Below are positions 16,927-26,883 of a stretch of DNA of 64,000 bases, piece after piece. Numbering within the stretch: the first letter of the stretch is position 1; every line of letters begins with the position of its first letter. The stretch is from Aeoliella straminimaris. GTDB lineage: Bacteria; Planctomycetota; Planctomycetia; Pirellulales; Lacipirellulaceae. Both the position numbers and the translations under genes were made by a program. The notes under the pieces are model-generated. The model had not been told where the DNA came from, did not search any database, and saw only the letters and a list, made by a program, of their open reading frames with translations. Location of the stretch: assembly GCF_024054565.1 (NCBI RefSeq), contig NZ_JAMXLR010000020.1, forward strand, positions 124,001-188,000. Direction: 5' to 3'.

Positions 16927-19900
16927 GTGAGTGCAACGAAGTTTGTTACTGTAGATGGAAATGAAGCAGCAGCCCATGTTGCCCACTTGACCAACGAAGT
17001 GATTGCGATCTACCCAATCACGCCTGCTTCGCCGATGGGCGAGTTCTCCGATGCCTGGTCCGCGCGAGGCCGCGAGAACATCTTCGGCACCGTGCCTGAC
17101 GTAATCGAGATGCAAAGCGAAGGGGGGGCGGCCGCCGCCGTGCATGGTGCACTGCAGGCCGGAGCTCTCTCCACCACCTTTACAGCCTCGCAGGGGTTGT
17201 TGCTCATGATCCCCACCATGTACAAGGTGGCCGGGGAAATGACCCCCACGGTGTTTCACATCGCTGCGCGGTCGCTCGCTACGCATGCATTATCCATCTT
17301 CGGCGATCATGCCGATGTGATGGCCGTGCGGCAAACAGGCTGGGCCTTGTTGGCGTCGAACTCCGTGCAGGAAGTGCACGACATGGCGATGATCGCTCAG
17401 GCGGCGACACTAAAATCGCGAATTCCTTTTCTGCACTTCTTTGACGGCTTTCGCACTTCGCACGAAGTGAACAAGATCTCCCAACTGCCGAACGAAGTGG
17501 TGTGCGAGATGACCGATCTGGATCTAATCCAGGCGCACCGCGATCGGGCGATGAATCCCGACAAACCCATTCTACGCGGTTCGGCCCAGAACCCGGATGT
17601 ATACTTCCAGGCCCGCGAGGCAGTGAACCCGTACTACTCGGCCGTGCCGGGCATCGTCAGCGAGGCGATGCAGAAGTTCGCCGAGCTGACCGGACGCACT
17701 TATCAACTGTACGACTATGCCGGCGCGGAAGACGCCGAACGAGTGATCGTAATGATGGGCTCCGGCGTCGGTGCGACCGAAGAGGCCGTAAGCAAACTCA
17801 ATAACGCGGGCGAGAAGGTCGGTGTACTGAAGGTTCGTTTGTATCGGCCGTTCGACGTGCCGTCCTTCCTCGCAGCACTTCCCGCATCGGCCAAAGCGAT
17901 TGCCGTGCTCGACCGCACCAAGGAGCCGGGCTCGATTGGCGAACCACTTTATCAGGACGTCATCACTGCACTGTCTGAAGGTGGCCGTCTGCAGGACGTG
18001 CCCACGCTGATTGGCGGGCGCTATGGCCTGTCGTCCAAAGAGTACACGCCCGCCATGGCGGCCAGCGTGTTCGAGGAGCTCAAAGCCGCCGAACCGAAGA
18101 AGCACTTCACGGTGGGCATCATCGACGACGTGACAAACCTCAGCCTGAAGTGGGATCCCGAGTTCTCCACCGAACCGGACGACGTCATGCGGGCTGTGTT
18201 CTACGGTCTGGGCAGCGACGGCACCGTGGGCGCGAGTAAGAACTCGGTGAAGATCATCGGTGAGAATACCGACAAATTTGCCCAAGGCTACTTCGTGTAC
18301 GACTCGAAGAAGGCGGGCTCGGTAACGGTATCGCACTTGCGATTCAGCCCGCGGCCGATCGAGTCTTCCTATCTGATCGACCGCGCCAACTTCGTGGCCT
18401 GCCACCAGTTCAACTTCCTGGCTCGGATGGACGTGCTGAAAGTCGCGGTGCCGGGCGCCACATTCCTGCTCAACAGTCCCTACGGGCCGGACGAGATCTG
18501 GGACAAACTGCCGCAGGAGGCCCAGCAGCAGATCATCGACAAAGGCCTGAAATTCTACGTGGTCGACGCCTATAAGGTGGCCCGTGAAGCGGAGATGGGT
18601 TCGCGGATCAACACGATCATGCAGACCTGCTTCTTTTCGCTGGCGAAGCTGCTGCCGGGCAACGAGGCGATTGATCATATCAAGGCGGCCATTCAGAAGA
18701 CCTACGGCAAGCGCGGCCAGTCGGTAGTCGATCGCAACAACGCTGCGGTAGACGGTGCACTTAGTGCCTTGTGCGAAGTCACGGTGCCCAGCCAGGCAAC
18801 CAGCACTTCCCATCGCGAAGCTTTGGTCGCCAGCGGCGGTTCGGATTTCGTCCAGCGGGTGACCTCGATGTTGATCGCCGGCCTGGGCGACCTGTTGCCA
18901 GTGAGTGCGCTGCCGGTCGACGGCACCTTCCCAACCGACACGGCGCGTTTCGAAAAACGAAGCATCGCCCAGCAGATTCCCATCTGGGATCCCGACATCT
19001 GCATCCAGTGCGGACTGTGTGCATTGGTGTGTCCTCACGCGGCGATTCGCACCAAGGCCTATCCCGCCAGTTCGTGCAATGGTTCGGCGCCGGCCGATTT
19101 CTTGTCACGCCCCTGGAAGGGCAAAGAGTTGCCCGACCATCTGGTAACCATTCAGGTGGCGCCGGACGACTGCACGGGCTGTGGCGTATGCGTCGACGTC
19201 TGCCCGGCCAAGAGCAAAGAGGTCGTCAAGCACAAGGCGATCAATATGGAGGAGAAAGACCCGCATCTCGAGCGCGAGCGGGCCAACTTCGACTACTTCC
19301 TTGGGCTACCCGAGGTTGATCGAACTGCAGCCAAGATCGACACGGTGAAAGGTTCGCAGTTGCTGCAACCGCTGTTTGAGTTTTCCGGGGCGTGCAGCGG
19401 TTGTGGTGAAACGCCCTACCTGAAGTTGATGACCCAGCTATTTGGTGATCGAGTGTTGATAGGCAACGCCACAGGGTGCTCGTCCATCTACGGCGGCAAC
19501 CTGCCAACCACACCTTACAGCCAGACCTCAGCGGGGCGAGGGCCAACCTGGAACAACTCGTTGTTCGAAGATACGGCCGAGTTCGGACTGGGCCTGCGAC
19601 TGGCAGTCGATCAAAAGCGAGACTATGCCGAGCACCTGCTGAAGAAGCTTGCCTCGACGGTGGGTGACGATTTGGTAGGTGAAATCGTCAACGCCACGTG
19701 CGCGGACGAGGCAGCCATCGCCGAGCAACGCGAGCGGGTTGAACAGTTGCGATTGCGGCTGAAGGAGTCCAGCGATCCGGACGCCATGAAACTGGCTTCG
19801 ATTGCGGACGTGCTGGTCAAACGCAGTGTCTGGATCGTCGGTGGCGACGGTTGGGCCTACGACATCGGTTTTGGCGGCCTCGACCACGTGCTGACCACCG

Positions 19901-20508
19901 GGCGCGACGTCAACATCCTGGTGCTCGACACGGGCGTCTACTCCAACACCGGTGGGCAGATGTCGAAGGCTACCCCGCGGGCAGCCGTGGCGAAGTTCGC
20001 CGCTGGTGGCAAGCCAGCCCGCAAGAAAGACCTGGGTATGCTCGCCGTGTCGTACGGCAACGTGTACGTCGCCCAGATAGCGATGGGATCGAACCCCAAC
20101 CAGACGCTCAAAGCCTTCCGCCAGGCGGAATCGTATCCGGGCGTGTCGCTCATCCTGGCGTACAGCCACTGCATCGCCCATGGCATCAACATGGAAACTT
20201 CCATGTCACATCAAAAGGACGTGGTGCAAACTGGTTTCTGGCCGCTGTTCCGCTACGACCCGCGGGAAGCCCACGCCGGTACGCAGCCGTTCCACCTGGA
20301 CAGCCGCAAGCCGACCAAGCCGTTCAAGGAACTGGCCATGTCCGAGGCACGGTTTGCGATGCTGGCCCGCACGAATCCCGAACACGCCGAGTACCTGTTT
20401 AATCTGGCACAGGGAGACATCGACGATCGATGGCACTACTACGAGCAGATGGCCGGAGTGGAGCGTGAAGTTATGGACGAAATCGTAGAAGTGGAGGTGG
20501 AAGCTTAG
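16927..20508 (+). CDS. nifJ: Pyruvate:ferredoxin (flavodoxin) oxidoreductase, single-chain
   Basis: The start is GTG 16927, with AAGGAG 9 nt upstream; an in-frame GTG at 16891 lies inside the palindrome and has no such site. The product has 1193 residues, normal for fused homodimeric enzymes. In order it shows the pyrimidine-binding domain (Y-P-I-T-P-A-S-P-M-G-E), domains II and gamma, two [4Fe-4S] motifs (C692, 695, 698, 702 and C749, 752, 755, 759), and the thiamine diphosphate domain beginning C823-S-G-C-G-E-T-P with G-N-A-T-G-C-S-S. It oxidises pyruvate with CoA to acetyl-CoA and CO2 and reduces ferredoxin or flavodoxin in the cytoplasm. Acetyl-CoA would feed the neighbouring PHA genes, and reduced ferredoxin the nfnAB-like enzyme. 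Confidence 0.96.
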   Translation: MSATKFVTVDGNEAAAHVAHLTNEVIAIYPITPASPMGEFSDAWSARGRENIFGTVPDVIEMQSEGGAAAAVHGALQAGALSTTFTASQGLLLMIPTMYKVAGEMTPTVFHIAARSLATHALSIFGDHADVMAVRQTGWALLASNSVQEVHDMAMIAQAATLKSRIPFLHFFDGFRTSHEVNKISQLPNEVVCEMTDLDLIQAHRDRAMNPDKPILRGSAQNPDVYFQAREAVNPYYSAVPGIVSEAMQKFAELTGRTYQLYDYAGAEDAERVIVMMGSGVGATEEAVSKLNNAGEKVGVLKVRLYRPFDVPSFLAALPASAKAIAVLDRTKEPGSIGEPLYQDVITALSEGGRLQDVPTLIGGRYGLSSKEYTPAMAASVFEELKAAEPKKHFTVGIIDDVTNLSLKWDPEFSTEPDDVMRAVFYGLGSDGTVGASKNSVKIIGENTDKFAQGYFVYDSKKAGSVTVSHLRFSPRPIESSYLIDRANFVACHQFNFLARMDVLKVAVPGATFLLNSPYGPDEIWDKLPQEAQQQIIDKGLKFYVVDAYKVAREAEMGSRINTIMQTCFFSLAKLLPGNEAIDHIKAAIQKTYGKRGQSVVDRNNAAVDGALSALCEVTVPSQATSTSHREALVASGGSDFVQRVTSMLIAGLGDLLPVSALPVDGTFPTDTARFEKRSIAQQIPIWDPDICIQCGLCALVCPHAAIRTKAYPASSCNGSAPADFLSRPWKGKELPDHLVTIQVAPDDCTGCGVCVDVCPAKSKEVVKHKAINMEEKDPHLERERANFDYFLGLPEVDRTAAKIDTVKGSQLLQPLFEFSGACSGCGETPYLKLMTQLFGDRVLIGNATGCSSIYGGNLPTTPYSQTSAGRGPTWNNSLFEDTAEFGLGLRLAVDQKRDYAEHLLKKLASTVGDDLVGEIVNATCADEAAIAEQRERVEQLRLRLKESSDPDAMKLASIADVLVKRSVWIVGGDGWAYDIGFGGLDHVLTTGRDVNILVLDTGVYSNTGGQMSKATPRAAVAKFAAGGKPARKKDLGMLAVSYGNVYVAQIAMGSNPNQTLKAFRQAESYPGVSLILAYSHCIAHGINMETSMSHQKDVVQTGFWPLFRYDPREAHAGTQPFHLDSRKPTKPFKELAMSEARFAMLARTNPEHAEYLFNLAQGDIDDRWHYYEQMAGVEREVMDEIVEVEVEA

Positions 20509-20510
20509 CC

Positions 20511-21530
20511 ATGCCTGTCGATCTGAAAACCAAGTACCTGGGAATGACCCTTAAGAACCCGCTGGCAGTGGCAGCCTGTGCACCGCTGACCGGCGATCTC
20601 GACATGCTCTGGCGTTTGGAAGCCGCTGGCGCATCGTGCGTCGTGCTGCCTTCGCTGTTCGAAGAGCAAATCGTGCACGAGGAACTGGAAATCGCGCAGC
20701 TGTACGATTACCAGACCGAGTCGTTTGCCGAGTCGCTGACTCACTTCCCCGAATACCCCGACTATGCCACGGGACCGGATGAGTACCTCAAGCACCTGGA
20801 ATCAGCCAAGCAGGCCCTGTCGATCCCTGTGATCGGCAGCCTCAACGGTTCCTCGAGCGGCGGCTGGGTCCGCTACGCGCGGGCGATCCAGGAAGCGGGT
20901 GCCGACGCGGTGGAGTTGAACATTTACTTCGTTCCGACCGACGCGTCGATGACGTCCGAGCAAGTCGAGGCCAGGTACGTCGAGCTCGTTTCGGAGGTTC
21001 GCAAGTCGGTGTCGATTCCGGTGGCCGTGAAGATTGGGTCAAACTTCACCAGCCTGCCAAACTTCGCTCGCAAACTGGTTCAGGCGGGGGCGAGCGGCAT
21101 CGTGTTGTTCAATCGCTATCTTGAGGCAGATATCGACTTGGACACGCTGGAGATTAAGCCCGATCTGGTGCTGAGCAACCGCTACGAGTCGCGGGTGCCA
21201 TTGCGATGGATCTCGATTATTCGCGACCAGATCAGTGTATCGCTAGCTGCTACCAGTGGCGTACACTGTATGCAGGGCGCTGCGAAGCTGCTGCTGGCTG
21301 GAGCCGATGTGACGATGATGGCCAGCGTACTGTTGTTGAAAGGGCCGGAATACCTAGCCACCATCCTGAAGGATCTCGAGGCCTGGTTGGAAGAGAAGGA
21401 GTACCTATCCGTCGAGCAGATGCAAGGGAGCATGAGTCGGGCCAATTGCCCCGATCCTAGCGCCCTGGAACGAGCCAATTACATGAAGGCCTTGCGCAGC
21501 TACACGCCGGAGGAGTTCATGCCGCATTGA
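20511..21530 (+). CDS. Dihydroorotate dehydrogenase-like flavoprotein, NifJ-associated
   Basis: This 339-residue TIM-barrel protein resembles class 1 dihydroorotate dehydrogenase: L-K-N-P-L-A-V-A-A near the start, V-E-L-N-I-Y-F in the middle and a G-V-H-C-M-Q-G-A-A-K-L-L-L-A-G-A-D phosphate-binding region near the end. Such divergent PyrD-like proteins commonly follow nifJ in bacteria and are unlikely to serve pyrimidine synthesis. It starts 2 bp after the nifJ stop, so the two are almost certainly co-transcribed and translationally coupled. A role as flavin-dependent electron carrier or oxidoreductase tied to pyruvate oxidation is plausible, but its substrate is unknown. Confidence 0.88.
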   Translation: MPVDLKTKYLGMTLKNPLAVAACAPLTGDLDMLWRLEAAGASCVVLPSLFEEQIVHEELEIAQLYDYQTESFAESLTHFPEYPDYATGPDEYLKHLESAKQALSIPVIGSLNGSSSGGWVRYARAIQEAGADAVELNIYFVPTDASMTSEQVEARYVELVSEVRKSVSIPVAVKIGSNFTSLPNFARKLVQAGASGIVLFNRYLEADIDLDTLEIKPDLVLSNRYESRVPLRWISIIRDQISVSLAATSGVHCMQGAAKLLLAGADVTMMASVLLLKGPEYLATILKDLEAWLEEKEYLSVEQMQGSMSRANCPDPSALERANYMKALRSYTPEEFMPH

Positions 21531-21560
21531 TTGTGGTCAAGCTAGACTTGGGGGCGATGA

Positions 21561-21587
21561 TGGCAACGTTATGGCCATGCTAATGCT
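21561..21587 (+). promoter_or_regulatory. Weak sigma-54-like elements upstream of phaE-phaC
   Basis: Two overlapping 16-mers, TGGCAACGTTATGGCC (21561-21576) and TGGCCATGCTAATGCT (21572-21587), keep the GG-N10-GC spacing of sigma-54 promoters but deviate in the CACG or TTGC parts. They are the best promoter candidates seen in the 186-bp gap before the PHA synthase pair. Confidence 0.25.
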
Positions 21588-21716
21588 ACCTAGAGTCGTC
21601 GCCGCCAACAGACTTGCTTGACGTGTGCAGGGTGTCCCGCAGAACCCTTCGGTTCATTCGCGGCCAGCCTGCAGGGCTAGCGCAGCAAGGTCGGTCCAGC
21701 CGATGGGGAGTGGAAG

Positions 21717-22160
21717 GTGTCCAGTCACGACGACTCCTCCAATACGTTCGATCCGTTATTCCGTCCCTTGATGGATTACTGGACGGCGTACACTCGGCAG
21801 CTAAACGAGGCGGCGGAGGCCGTGTCACAGCAAGCCTGTCCCGCTGCTGATGAGCAATCGCAAGGCCGCGAGTGGCTCGACGCCGCCAGCAAGAGCATCG
21901 ACGCCTATCTTCGCAGCCCTCTGTTCCTGGGGTTGCTAAAAAGCCATCTTGATACACTGATCGAGCTGAAGCGACAGAGCAACGCCCTCGGGCAGATGGC
22001 CACTGCTGCGCCGCAGGGCAAGGCGGAAGCCAGCGGTGCGGCCCAGGTAGGTTGCCGCCTCGACGAGCTGTCAGCAATGCTCGTCGAGCAATTGAGCCGC
22101 ATTGAAAAGCGGCTCGAAGCGGTGGAGAAGAAGCTCGACAATTCCGGGGGGCCACCATGA
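21717..22160 (+). CDS. phaE: Short PhaE-like PHA synthase subunit
   Basis: This 147-residue protein starts with GTG behind GGGAG/GGAAG. It is helical, with an N-terminal amphipathic region (F-R-P-L-M-D-Y-W-T-A-Y) and a C-terminal coiled coil (L-D-E-L-S-A-M-L-V-E-Q-L-S-R-I-E-K-R-L-E). That arrangement, and its place directly before phaC with a 4-bp ATGA overlap, identify it as the partner subunit of a class III-type PHA synthase. Known PhaE proteins are about 330-360 residues, so this one is less than half length and keeps mainly the C-terminal coiled-coil part. A similar short protein precedes the second phaC at 39.6 kb. Confidence 0.7.
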   Translation: MSSHDDSSNTFDPLFRPLMDYWTAYTRQLNEAAEAVSQQACPAADEQSQGREWLDAASKSIDAYLRSPLFLGLLKSHLDTLIELKRQSNALGQMATAAPQGKAEASGAAQVGCRLDELSAMLVEQLSRIEKRLEAVEKKLDNSGGPP

Positions 22161-23260
22161 ACTCCGCAGGGCCGCCAACTTTCCTGGATGCCCTACTCGA
22201 ACTGCAGGGCGACTCCCAACTTCAAACGTTGAGGCTCTGGGAACACCTGCTCCAGTTTCCTCGCGTGGTTCGCCCACCAACGCGAATTTCGACGACACCA
22301 TACGAGGTCGTACTGGAGAACAACGTCTTTCGGCTGCTGCGTTATCAGGCCAAGCCGGCTCGCCAGTCTGCCGAGCCCGTGCTGATTTGCTTTGCCCTGG
22401 TAAATCGCCCCTATGTCTTGGACCTGCCGAACGGTCGCAGTGTGGTGCAACGGCTGTTGGAACGGGGGATCGACGTGTGGTTGATCGACTGGGTTGCTCC
22501 AACCGACGCCAATCATGGAAGGTGCTTGGCCGACTACGTTTGCGGTTCGATGCACGAGGCGGTCGAAGCAACCCTGCAGCGTGCCGAAGTTACGCAACTC
22601 AATCTACTCGGCTACTGCATGGGTGGGACCATGGCCACGATCTACACGGCGTTGTTCCCCCAGCAGGTTCGCAACCTGATACTAATGGCCCCGCCTATCG
22701 ATTTTCATGCGGACGATGGGCTGTTGAACCGCTGGACGCAAGTGGATTATTTCGATGTCGATCAATTCGTGGACGTCTACGGCAACTGTCCCGGCTGGTT
22801 CCTGCAGTCGTGTTTCCAACTGATGAAGCCCGTGCAGAACTACATCGAGAAGTACTTGAATCTGCACGAACGGATAGACTCGGACGCCAGTTTGGAGAAC
22901 TTCTTGGCCATGGAGCGATGGGCCAACGATAGCATTCCCATCGCCGGCGAGACGTTCCGCGATTTCGTCAAGCTGCTATATCAGCAGAATCAGCTCACAG
23001 AGGGTAAACTTGAACTCCGTGGTGTGAAGGTGCGGCTCGGCTCGATCCAGTGCCCGGTGCTGCTGCTCACGGCCGACCGCGATCACTTGGTGTCGCCCCG
23101 GTCGAGCAAGGCACTCGAGCAGCATGTTCGTTCGGCGGAGTTCGAGTCGTTGTCGATCGACGCTGGACATATCGGACTGGCGGTCAGCGCTCGCTCGCAC
23201 CGGGAATTGTGGCCGCCAGCATCCGAGTGGATCGCGGCGCACTCGACGGAGGTGACTTGA
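22157..23260 (+). CDS. phaC: Class III-type PHA synthase catalytic subunit (copy 1)
   Basis: This 367-residue alpha/beta-hydrolase carries the PHA synthase box L-G-Y-C154-M-G-G. Asp309 (A-D-R-D-H) and His338 (D-A-G-H-I-G) complete the catalytic triad with the same spacing as the Allochromatium vinosum enzyme (C149, D302, H331). The length is that of class III catalytic subunits. It polymerises (R)-3-hydroxyacyl-CoA on the granule surface. The ATG overlaps the stop of the PhaE-like gene, so translation should be coupled. It lies upstream of the propionyl-CoA carboxylase genes, and a second, diverged copy is in the facing operon; different chain-length preference is possible but not shown. Confidence 0.93.
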   Translation: MNSAGPPTFLDALLELQGDSQLQTLRLWEHLLQFPRVVRPPTRISTTPYEVVLENNVFRLLRYQAKPARQSAEPVLICFALVNRPYVLDLPNGRSVVQRLLERGIDVWLIDWVAPTDANHGRCLADYVCGSMHEAVEATLQRAEVTQLNLLGYCMGGTMATIYTALFPQQVRNLILMAPPIDFHADDGLLNRWTQVDYFDVDQFVDVYGNCPGWFLQSCFQLMKPVQNYIEKYLNLHERIDSDASLENFLAMERWANDSIPIAGETFRDFVKLLYQQNQLTEGKLELRGVKVRLGSIQCPVLLLTADRDHLVSPRSSKALEQHVRSAEFESLSIDAGHIGLAVSARSHRELWPPASEWIAAHSTEVT

Positions 23261-23333
23261 CGCCCGTCGCCGGCGCCGCCATACCAAACTCGTCAACCAC
23301 CTGACATTCGAAACAACCAACCGAATCACTCAC

Positions 23334-24866
23334 ATGCAAGACATCGTTCGACAACTCGAGGAAAAGCGTGCCGCCGCCAAGATGGGTGGCGGGCAAAAGC
23401 GTATTGACCGGCAGCATGCCAAGAGCAAGCTGACCGCCCGCGAACGGATTGAACTGCTGCTGGACCCCGGCACGTTCGAGGAATGGGACATGTTTGTCGA
23501 ACATCGCTGCGTCGATTTCGGCATGGATCAGGAGAGCATTCCTGGCGATGGAGTCGTAACCGGTTATGGCACGGTGAGCGGCCGGGTGGTGTTCGTCTTC
23601 AGCCAGGACTTTACCGTGTTCGGCGGCTCGCTCTCCGAGGCCCACGCGGAGAAGATCTGCAAGATCATGGACCACGCCATGAAAGTCGGCGCGCCGGTGG
23701 TCGGCCTCAACGACTCGGGTGGCGCCCGCATTCAGGAAGGCGTGGCCTCGTTGGGTGGCTACGCCGAGGTGTTTCAGCGCAACGTGATGGCGTCAGGCGT
23801 GGTACCGCAGATTTCGCTGATCATGGGGCCCTGCGCCGGCGGTGCGGTGTATTCGCCCGCGATGACCGACTTTATCTTTATGGTCAAAGACAGTTCGTAC
23901 ATGTTCGTCACCGGCCCGGAAGTGGTAAAGACGGTTACCCATGAGGAGGTGACTCACGAAGAACTGGGGGGCGCGGTGACCCACTCGACCAAGTCGGGCG
24001 TGGCCGATCGGGCGTTCGAAGACGACGTCGAAGCACTTGCCATGCTGCGGCGTTTCATCAACTACCTGCCGGCCAACAACCGTGTGGCTCCGCCGCACCG
24101 CCCTTCCCCGGACCCGGCCAGCCGCGCGGAACCTTCGCTCGACACGCTGGTGCCGGACAACCCCACCACGCCGTACGATATGAAGGAACTGATCCTAAAG
24201 ATCGTTGACGACACCGACTTTTTCGAACTTCAGCCCGAGCATGCCAAGAACATCGTGGTGGGCTTTGGGCGCATGGAAGGTTACCCCGTGGGCATCGTGG
24301 CCAACCAGCCCTTGGTGCTGGCGGGATGTCTGGACATTCGTTCGGCGATCAAGGCCGCCCGCTTTGTGCGGTTCTGCGATTGCTTCAACATACCGATCAT
24401 CACGCTGGTGGACGTTCCCGGGTTCATGCCGGGCACCGCGCAGGAATACGGCGGCATCATCAAGCACGGTGCTAAGCTGCTATACGCCTACGCCGAGGCC
24501 ACCGTGCCGAAGATCACGCTGATCACCCGCAAAGCGTACGGCGGGGCCTACGACGTGATGGCTTCGAAGCATCTGCGGGGTGATGTGAATCTTGCCTGGC
24601 CCAGCGCCGAGATTGCGGTGATGGGCCCCAAAGGAGCGGTGGAAATCATCTTCCGCGAAGAGCGCGGTAACAAAGAGAAGATCGAGGAACTGACCGAAGA
24701 GTACCGTAAGAAGTTTGCCAATCCGTTTATTGCGGGGCGGCGAGGATACATCGACGACGTAATCACGCCTCGACTGACCCGCGAGCGGATTTGCCGCTCG
24801 CTGGCGATGCTGCGAGACAAACGCCTTGAAAATCCCTGGCGCAAGCATGGGAACATTCCCCTATAG
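23334..24866 (+). CDS. pccB: Propionyl-CoA carboxylase carboxyltransferase (beta) subunit
   Basis: This 510-residue protein has the two crotonase-like carboxyltransferase halves of acyl-CoA carboxylase beta subunits. Signatures are [17 protein letters not shown] near the start, [11 protein letters not shown] in the first half and [18 protein letters not shown] in the second half; it ends K-H-G-N-I-P-L like PccB. With the next gene, 3 bp away, it forms an ATP- and biotin-dependent carboxylase, most likely converting propionyl-CoA to (S)-methylmalonyl-CoA. The paralogue at 29541-31094 belongs instead to a sodium-pumping decarboxylase. Acetyl-CoA or other short acyl-CoAs as side substrates cannot be excluded. 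Confidence 0.93.
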   Translation: MQDIVRQLEEKRAAAKMGGGQKRIDRQHAKSKLTARERIELLLDPGTFEEWDMFVEHRCVDFGMDQESIPGDGVVTGYGTVSGRVVFVFSQDFTVFGGSLSEAHAEKICKIMDHAMKVGAPVVGLNDSGGARIQEGVASLGGYAEVFQRNVMASGVVPQISLIMGPCAGGAVYSPAMTDFIFMVKDSSYMFVTGPEVVKTVTHEEVTHEELGGAVTHSTKSGVADRAFEDDVEALAMLRRFINYLPANNRVAPPHRPSPDPASRAEPSLDTLVPDNPTTPYDMKELILKIVDDTDFFELQPEHAKNIVVGFGRMEGYPVGIVANQPLVLAGCLDIRSAIKAARFVRFCDCFNIPIITLVDVPGFMPGTAQEYGGIIKHGAKLLYAYAEATVPKITLITRKAYGGAYDVMASKHLRGDVNLAWPSAEIAVMGPKGAVEIIFREERGNKEKIEELTEEYRKKFANPFIAGRRGYIDDVITPRLTRERICRSLAMLRDKRLENPWRKHGNIPL

Positions 24867-24869
24867 ACA

Positions 24870-26861
24870 ATGTTAAAAAAAATCCTGATTGCCAATCGCG
24901 GCGAGATCGCTTGCCGCGTCATCAAGTCGGCCCAGCGTATGGGCATCCAGACGGTTGCCGTCTTTTCCGAAGCGGATCGCAACGCCTTGCACGTTGAGAT
25001 GGCTGACGAGGCCGTGCTGATCGGCCCTGCGCCGGTGGCGGAGAGCTACCTGCTCATCGATCGCATTGTCCAGGCCTGTAAAGAAACCGGGGCCGAGGCG
25101 GTACATCCCGGCTATGGCTTCCTGTCGGAAAACGCCGCCTTCGCCACGGCGCTGGAGGAAGAAGGCATCGCGTTTATCGGACCCAAGCCGCACGCCATTA
25201 CCAGCATGGGTGACAAGATCACCTCGAAGAATCTTGCCATCGAGGCAGGTGTGAACACGATTCCAGGCTTTACCGGTGTGGTCCGCGATGCCGATCATGC
25301 GGTGAAGGTTGCTCACGAGATCGGCTACCCAGTGATGCTCAAAGCAAGCGCGGGCGGCGGCGGCAAAGGCATGCGCATCGCCACCGACGACCAGGAGTGC
25401 CGCGAGGGCTTCGACAGGGCATCGGGCGAAGCGCAGACGGCCTTCGGCGACAAACGGCTATTTGTCGAGCGGTTCATCGACGAGCCTCGCCACATCGAGA
25501 TCCAGGTGCTGGCAGACGCCCACGGCAATATCATCTATCTGGGCGAACGCGAATGCTCGCTGCAGCGTCGGCATCAAAAAGTGATCGAGGAAGCCCCTTC
25601 GCCATTCCTCGATCCCGAAACTCGCGAAGCCATGGGCAGTCAGGCCGTGGCGCTCGCGCGGGCGGTCGACTATCAATCGGCCGGTACGGTGGAGTTCATC
25701 GTCGATAACGATCGCAATTTTTACTTCCTGGAGATGAATACCCGTTTGCAGGTCGAGCATCCGGTGACCGAGTTGGTGACCGGCGTCGATTTGGTGGAGT
25801 TGATGATTCGCATCGCTGCTGGCGAGCCGCTGCCACTTGGGCAGGGCGACGTGAAGTTCAATGGCTGGGCCATCGAAGCCCGTGTGTATGCCGAAGATCC
25901 CTTCCGCAACTTTCTTCCTTCGATCGGCCGCCTGGTACGGTACTGTCCGCCGGCTGAGTCGAACGCCGTGCGTGTCGACACCGGCGTGTACGAAGGGGGC
26001 GAGGTCTCCATGCACTACGATCCGATGATCGCCAAGGTGATTGCGCATGGTCCGACGCGCGACTTGGCGATCGCGCACCTTCGCGAAGCCCTCAACGAGT
26101 TCTGCATCCGGGGGGTGGCGCACAACATCAGCTTCCTGGCGGCGCTAGTGGACCACAAGCGATTCCGCGAAGGTCGGCTCAGCACCAACTTCATCGCCCA
26201 GGAGTACCCCGATGGCTTCGACGCCGCTCACGTGGTGCACGACGATCCGGCCCTGCTAATCACTGCGGCGGCCACGATACACCGTCGCTATATGGACCGC
26301 GCCGCCAAAATCAGTGGCCAAATGCCTGGGTACGAACGCAAGATTCACGACGACTGGGTAGTGGTGCTGGGAGGCGAGCAACATCCGGTAACAGTGCGGC
26401 CGCTGGAGGAAGGTGGCGGCCACGAGGTGTACTACGGCAACGCTCACTACCGCGTGATGAGCGACTGGCAGTTTGGGCAGCCTATTTTTCGCAGCACAAT
26501 CAATGGCAACTACGTCTGCATGCAAGTGGAACGGCGGAACATGATCTACCGCTTGTTCCATTGGGGTTCGCAGGTCGATGTGATGGTGCTGACGGCCCGC
26601 GCGGCGGAGCTGCTGTCGCGGATGGCTCCCAAGACACCTCCCGACGTGACCAAGTACTTGCTGTCGCCAATGCCGGGCTTGCTATCAAAGCTGCTCGTCG
26701 AGCCGGGAGTAGAGGTGAAACTCGGTCAGGACATGGCAGTCGTCGAAGCGATGAAAATGGAAAATGTGCTTCGTTCCGAGCGGGACGGAGTTATCAAGAA
26801 CACCATGGCTGCGGTGGGCGACACGCTGGCAGTCGACCAGCCGATTGTGGAATTCGAGTAA
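24870..26861 (+). CDS. pccA: Propionyl-CoA carboxylase biotin carboxylase / biotin carrier (alpha) subunit
   Basis: This 663-residue protein begins M-L-K-K-I-L-I-A-N-R-G-E-I-A-C-R, the biotin carboxylase N-terminus. The ATP-grasp domain has the glycine-rich loop S-A-G-G-G-G-K-G-M and the carboxylase signature E-M-N-T-R-L-Q-V-E-H-P-V-T-E. A linker domain of about 130 residues follows, and a C-terminal biotinyl domain with E-A-M-K629-M-E-N. It carboxylates its own biotin with bicarbonate and ATP and hands the group to PccB. It starts 3 bp after pccB. The fused layout is that of propionyl-CoA (rather than acetyl-CoA) carboxylases, and the neighbouring methylmalonyl-CoA genes support this. Confidence 0.95.
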   Translation: MLKKILIANRGEIACRVIKSAQRMGIQTVAVFSEADRNALHVEMADEAVLIGPAPVAESYLLIDRIVQACKETGAEAVHPGYGFLSENAAFATALEEEGIAFIGPKPHAITSMGDKITSKNLAIEAGVNTIPGFTGVVRDADHAVKVAHEIGYPVMLKASAGGGGKGMRIATDDQECREGFDRASGEAQTAFGDKRLFVERFIDEPRHIEIQVLADAHGNIIYLGERECSLQRRHQKVIEEAPSPFLDPETREAMGSQAVALARAVDYQSAGTVEFIVDNDRNFYFLEMNTRLQVEHPVTELVTGVDLVELMIRIAAGEPLPLGQGDVKFNGWAIEARVYAEDPFRNFLPSIGRLVRYCPPAESNAVRVDTGVYEGGEVSMHYDPMIAKVIAHGPTRDLAIAHLREALNEFCIRGVAHNISFLAALVDHKRFREGRLSTNFIAQEYPDGFDAAHVVHDDPALLITAAATIHRRYMDRAAKISGQMPGYERKIHDDWVVVLGGEQHPVTVRPLEEGGGHEVYYGNAHYRVMSDWQFGQPIFRSTINGNYVCMQVERRNMIYRLFHWGSQVDVMVLTARAAELLSRMAPKTPPDVTKYLLSPMPGLLSKLLVEPGVEVKLGQDMAVVEAMKMENVLRSERDGVIKNTMAAVGDTLAVDQPIVEFE

Positions 26862-26883
26862 CCCAATCCATTCACGAGGCGTC

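Noticed and set aside
17572..19038. 488-codon minus-strand frame inside nifJ
   Set aside because: nifJ is complete and unambiguous; the reverse frame is a shadow of GC-rich codon use.
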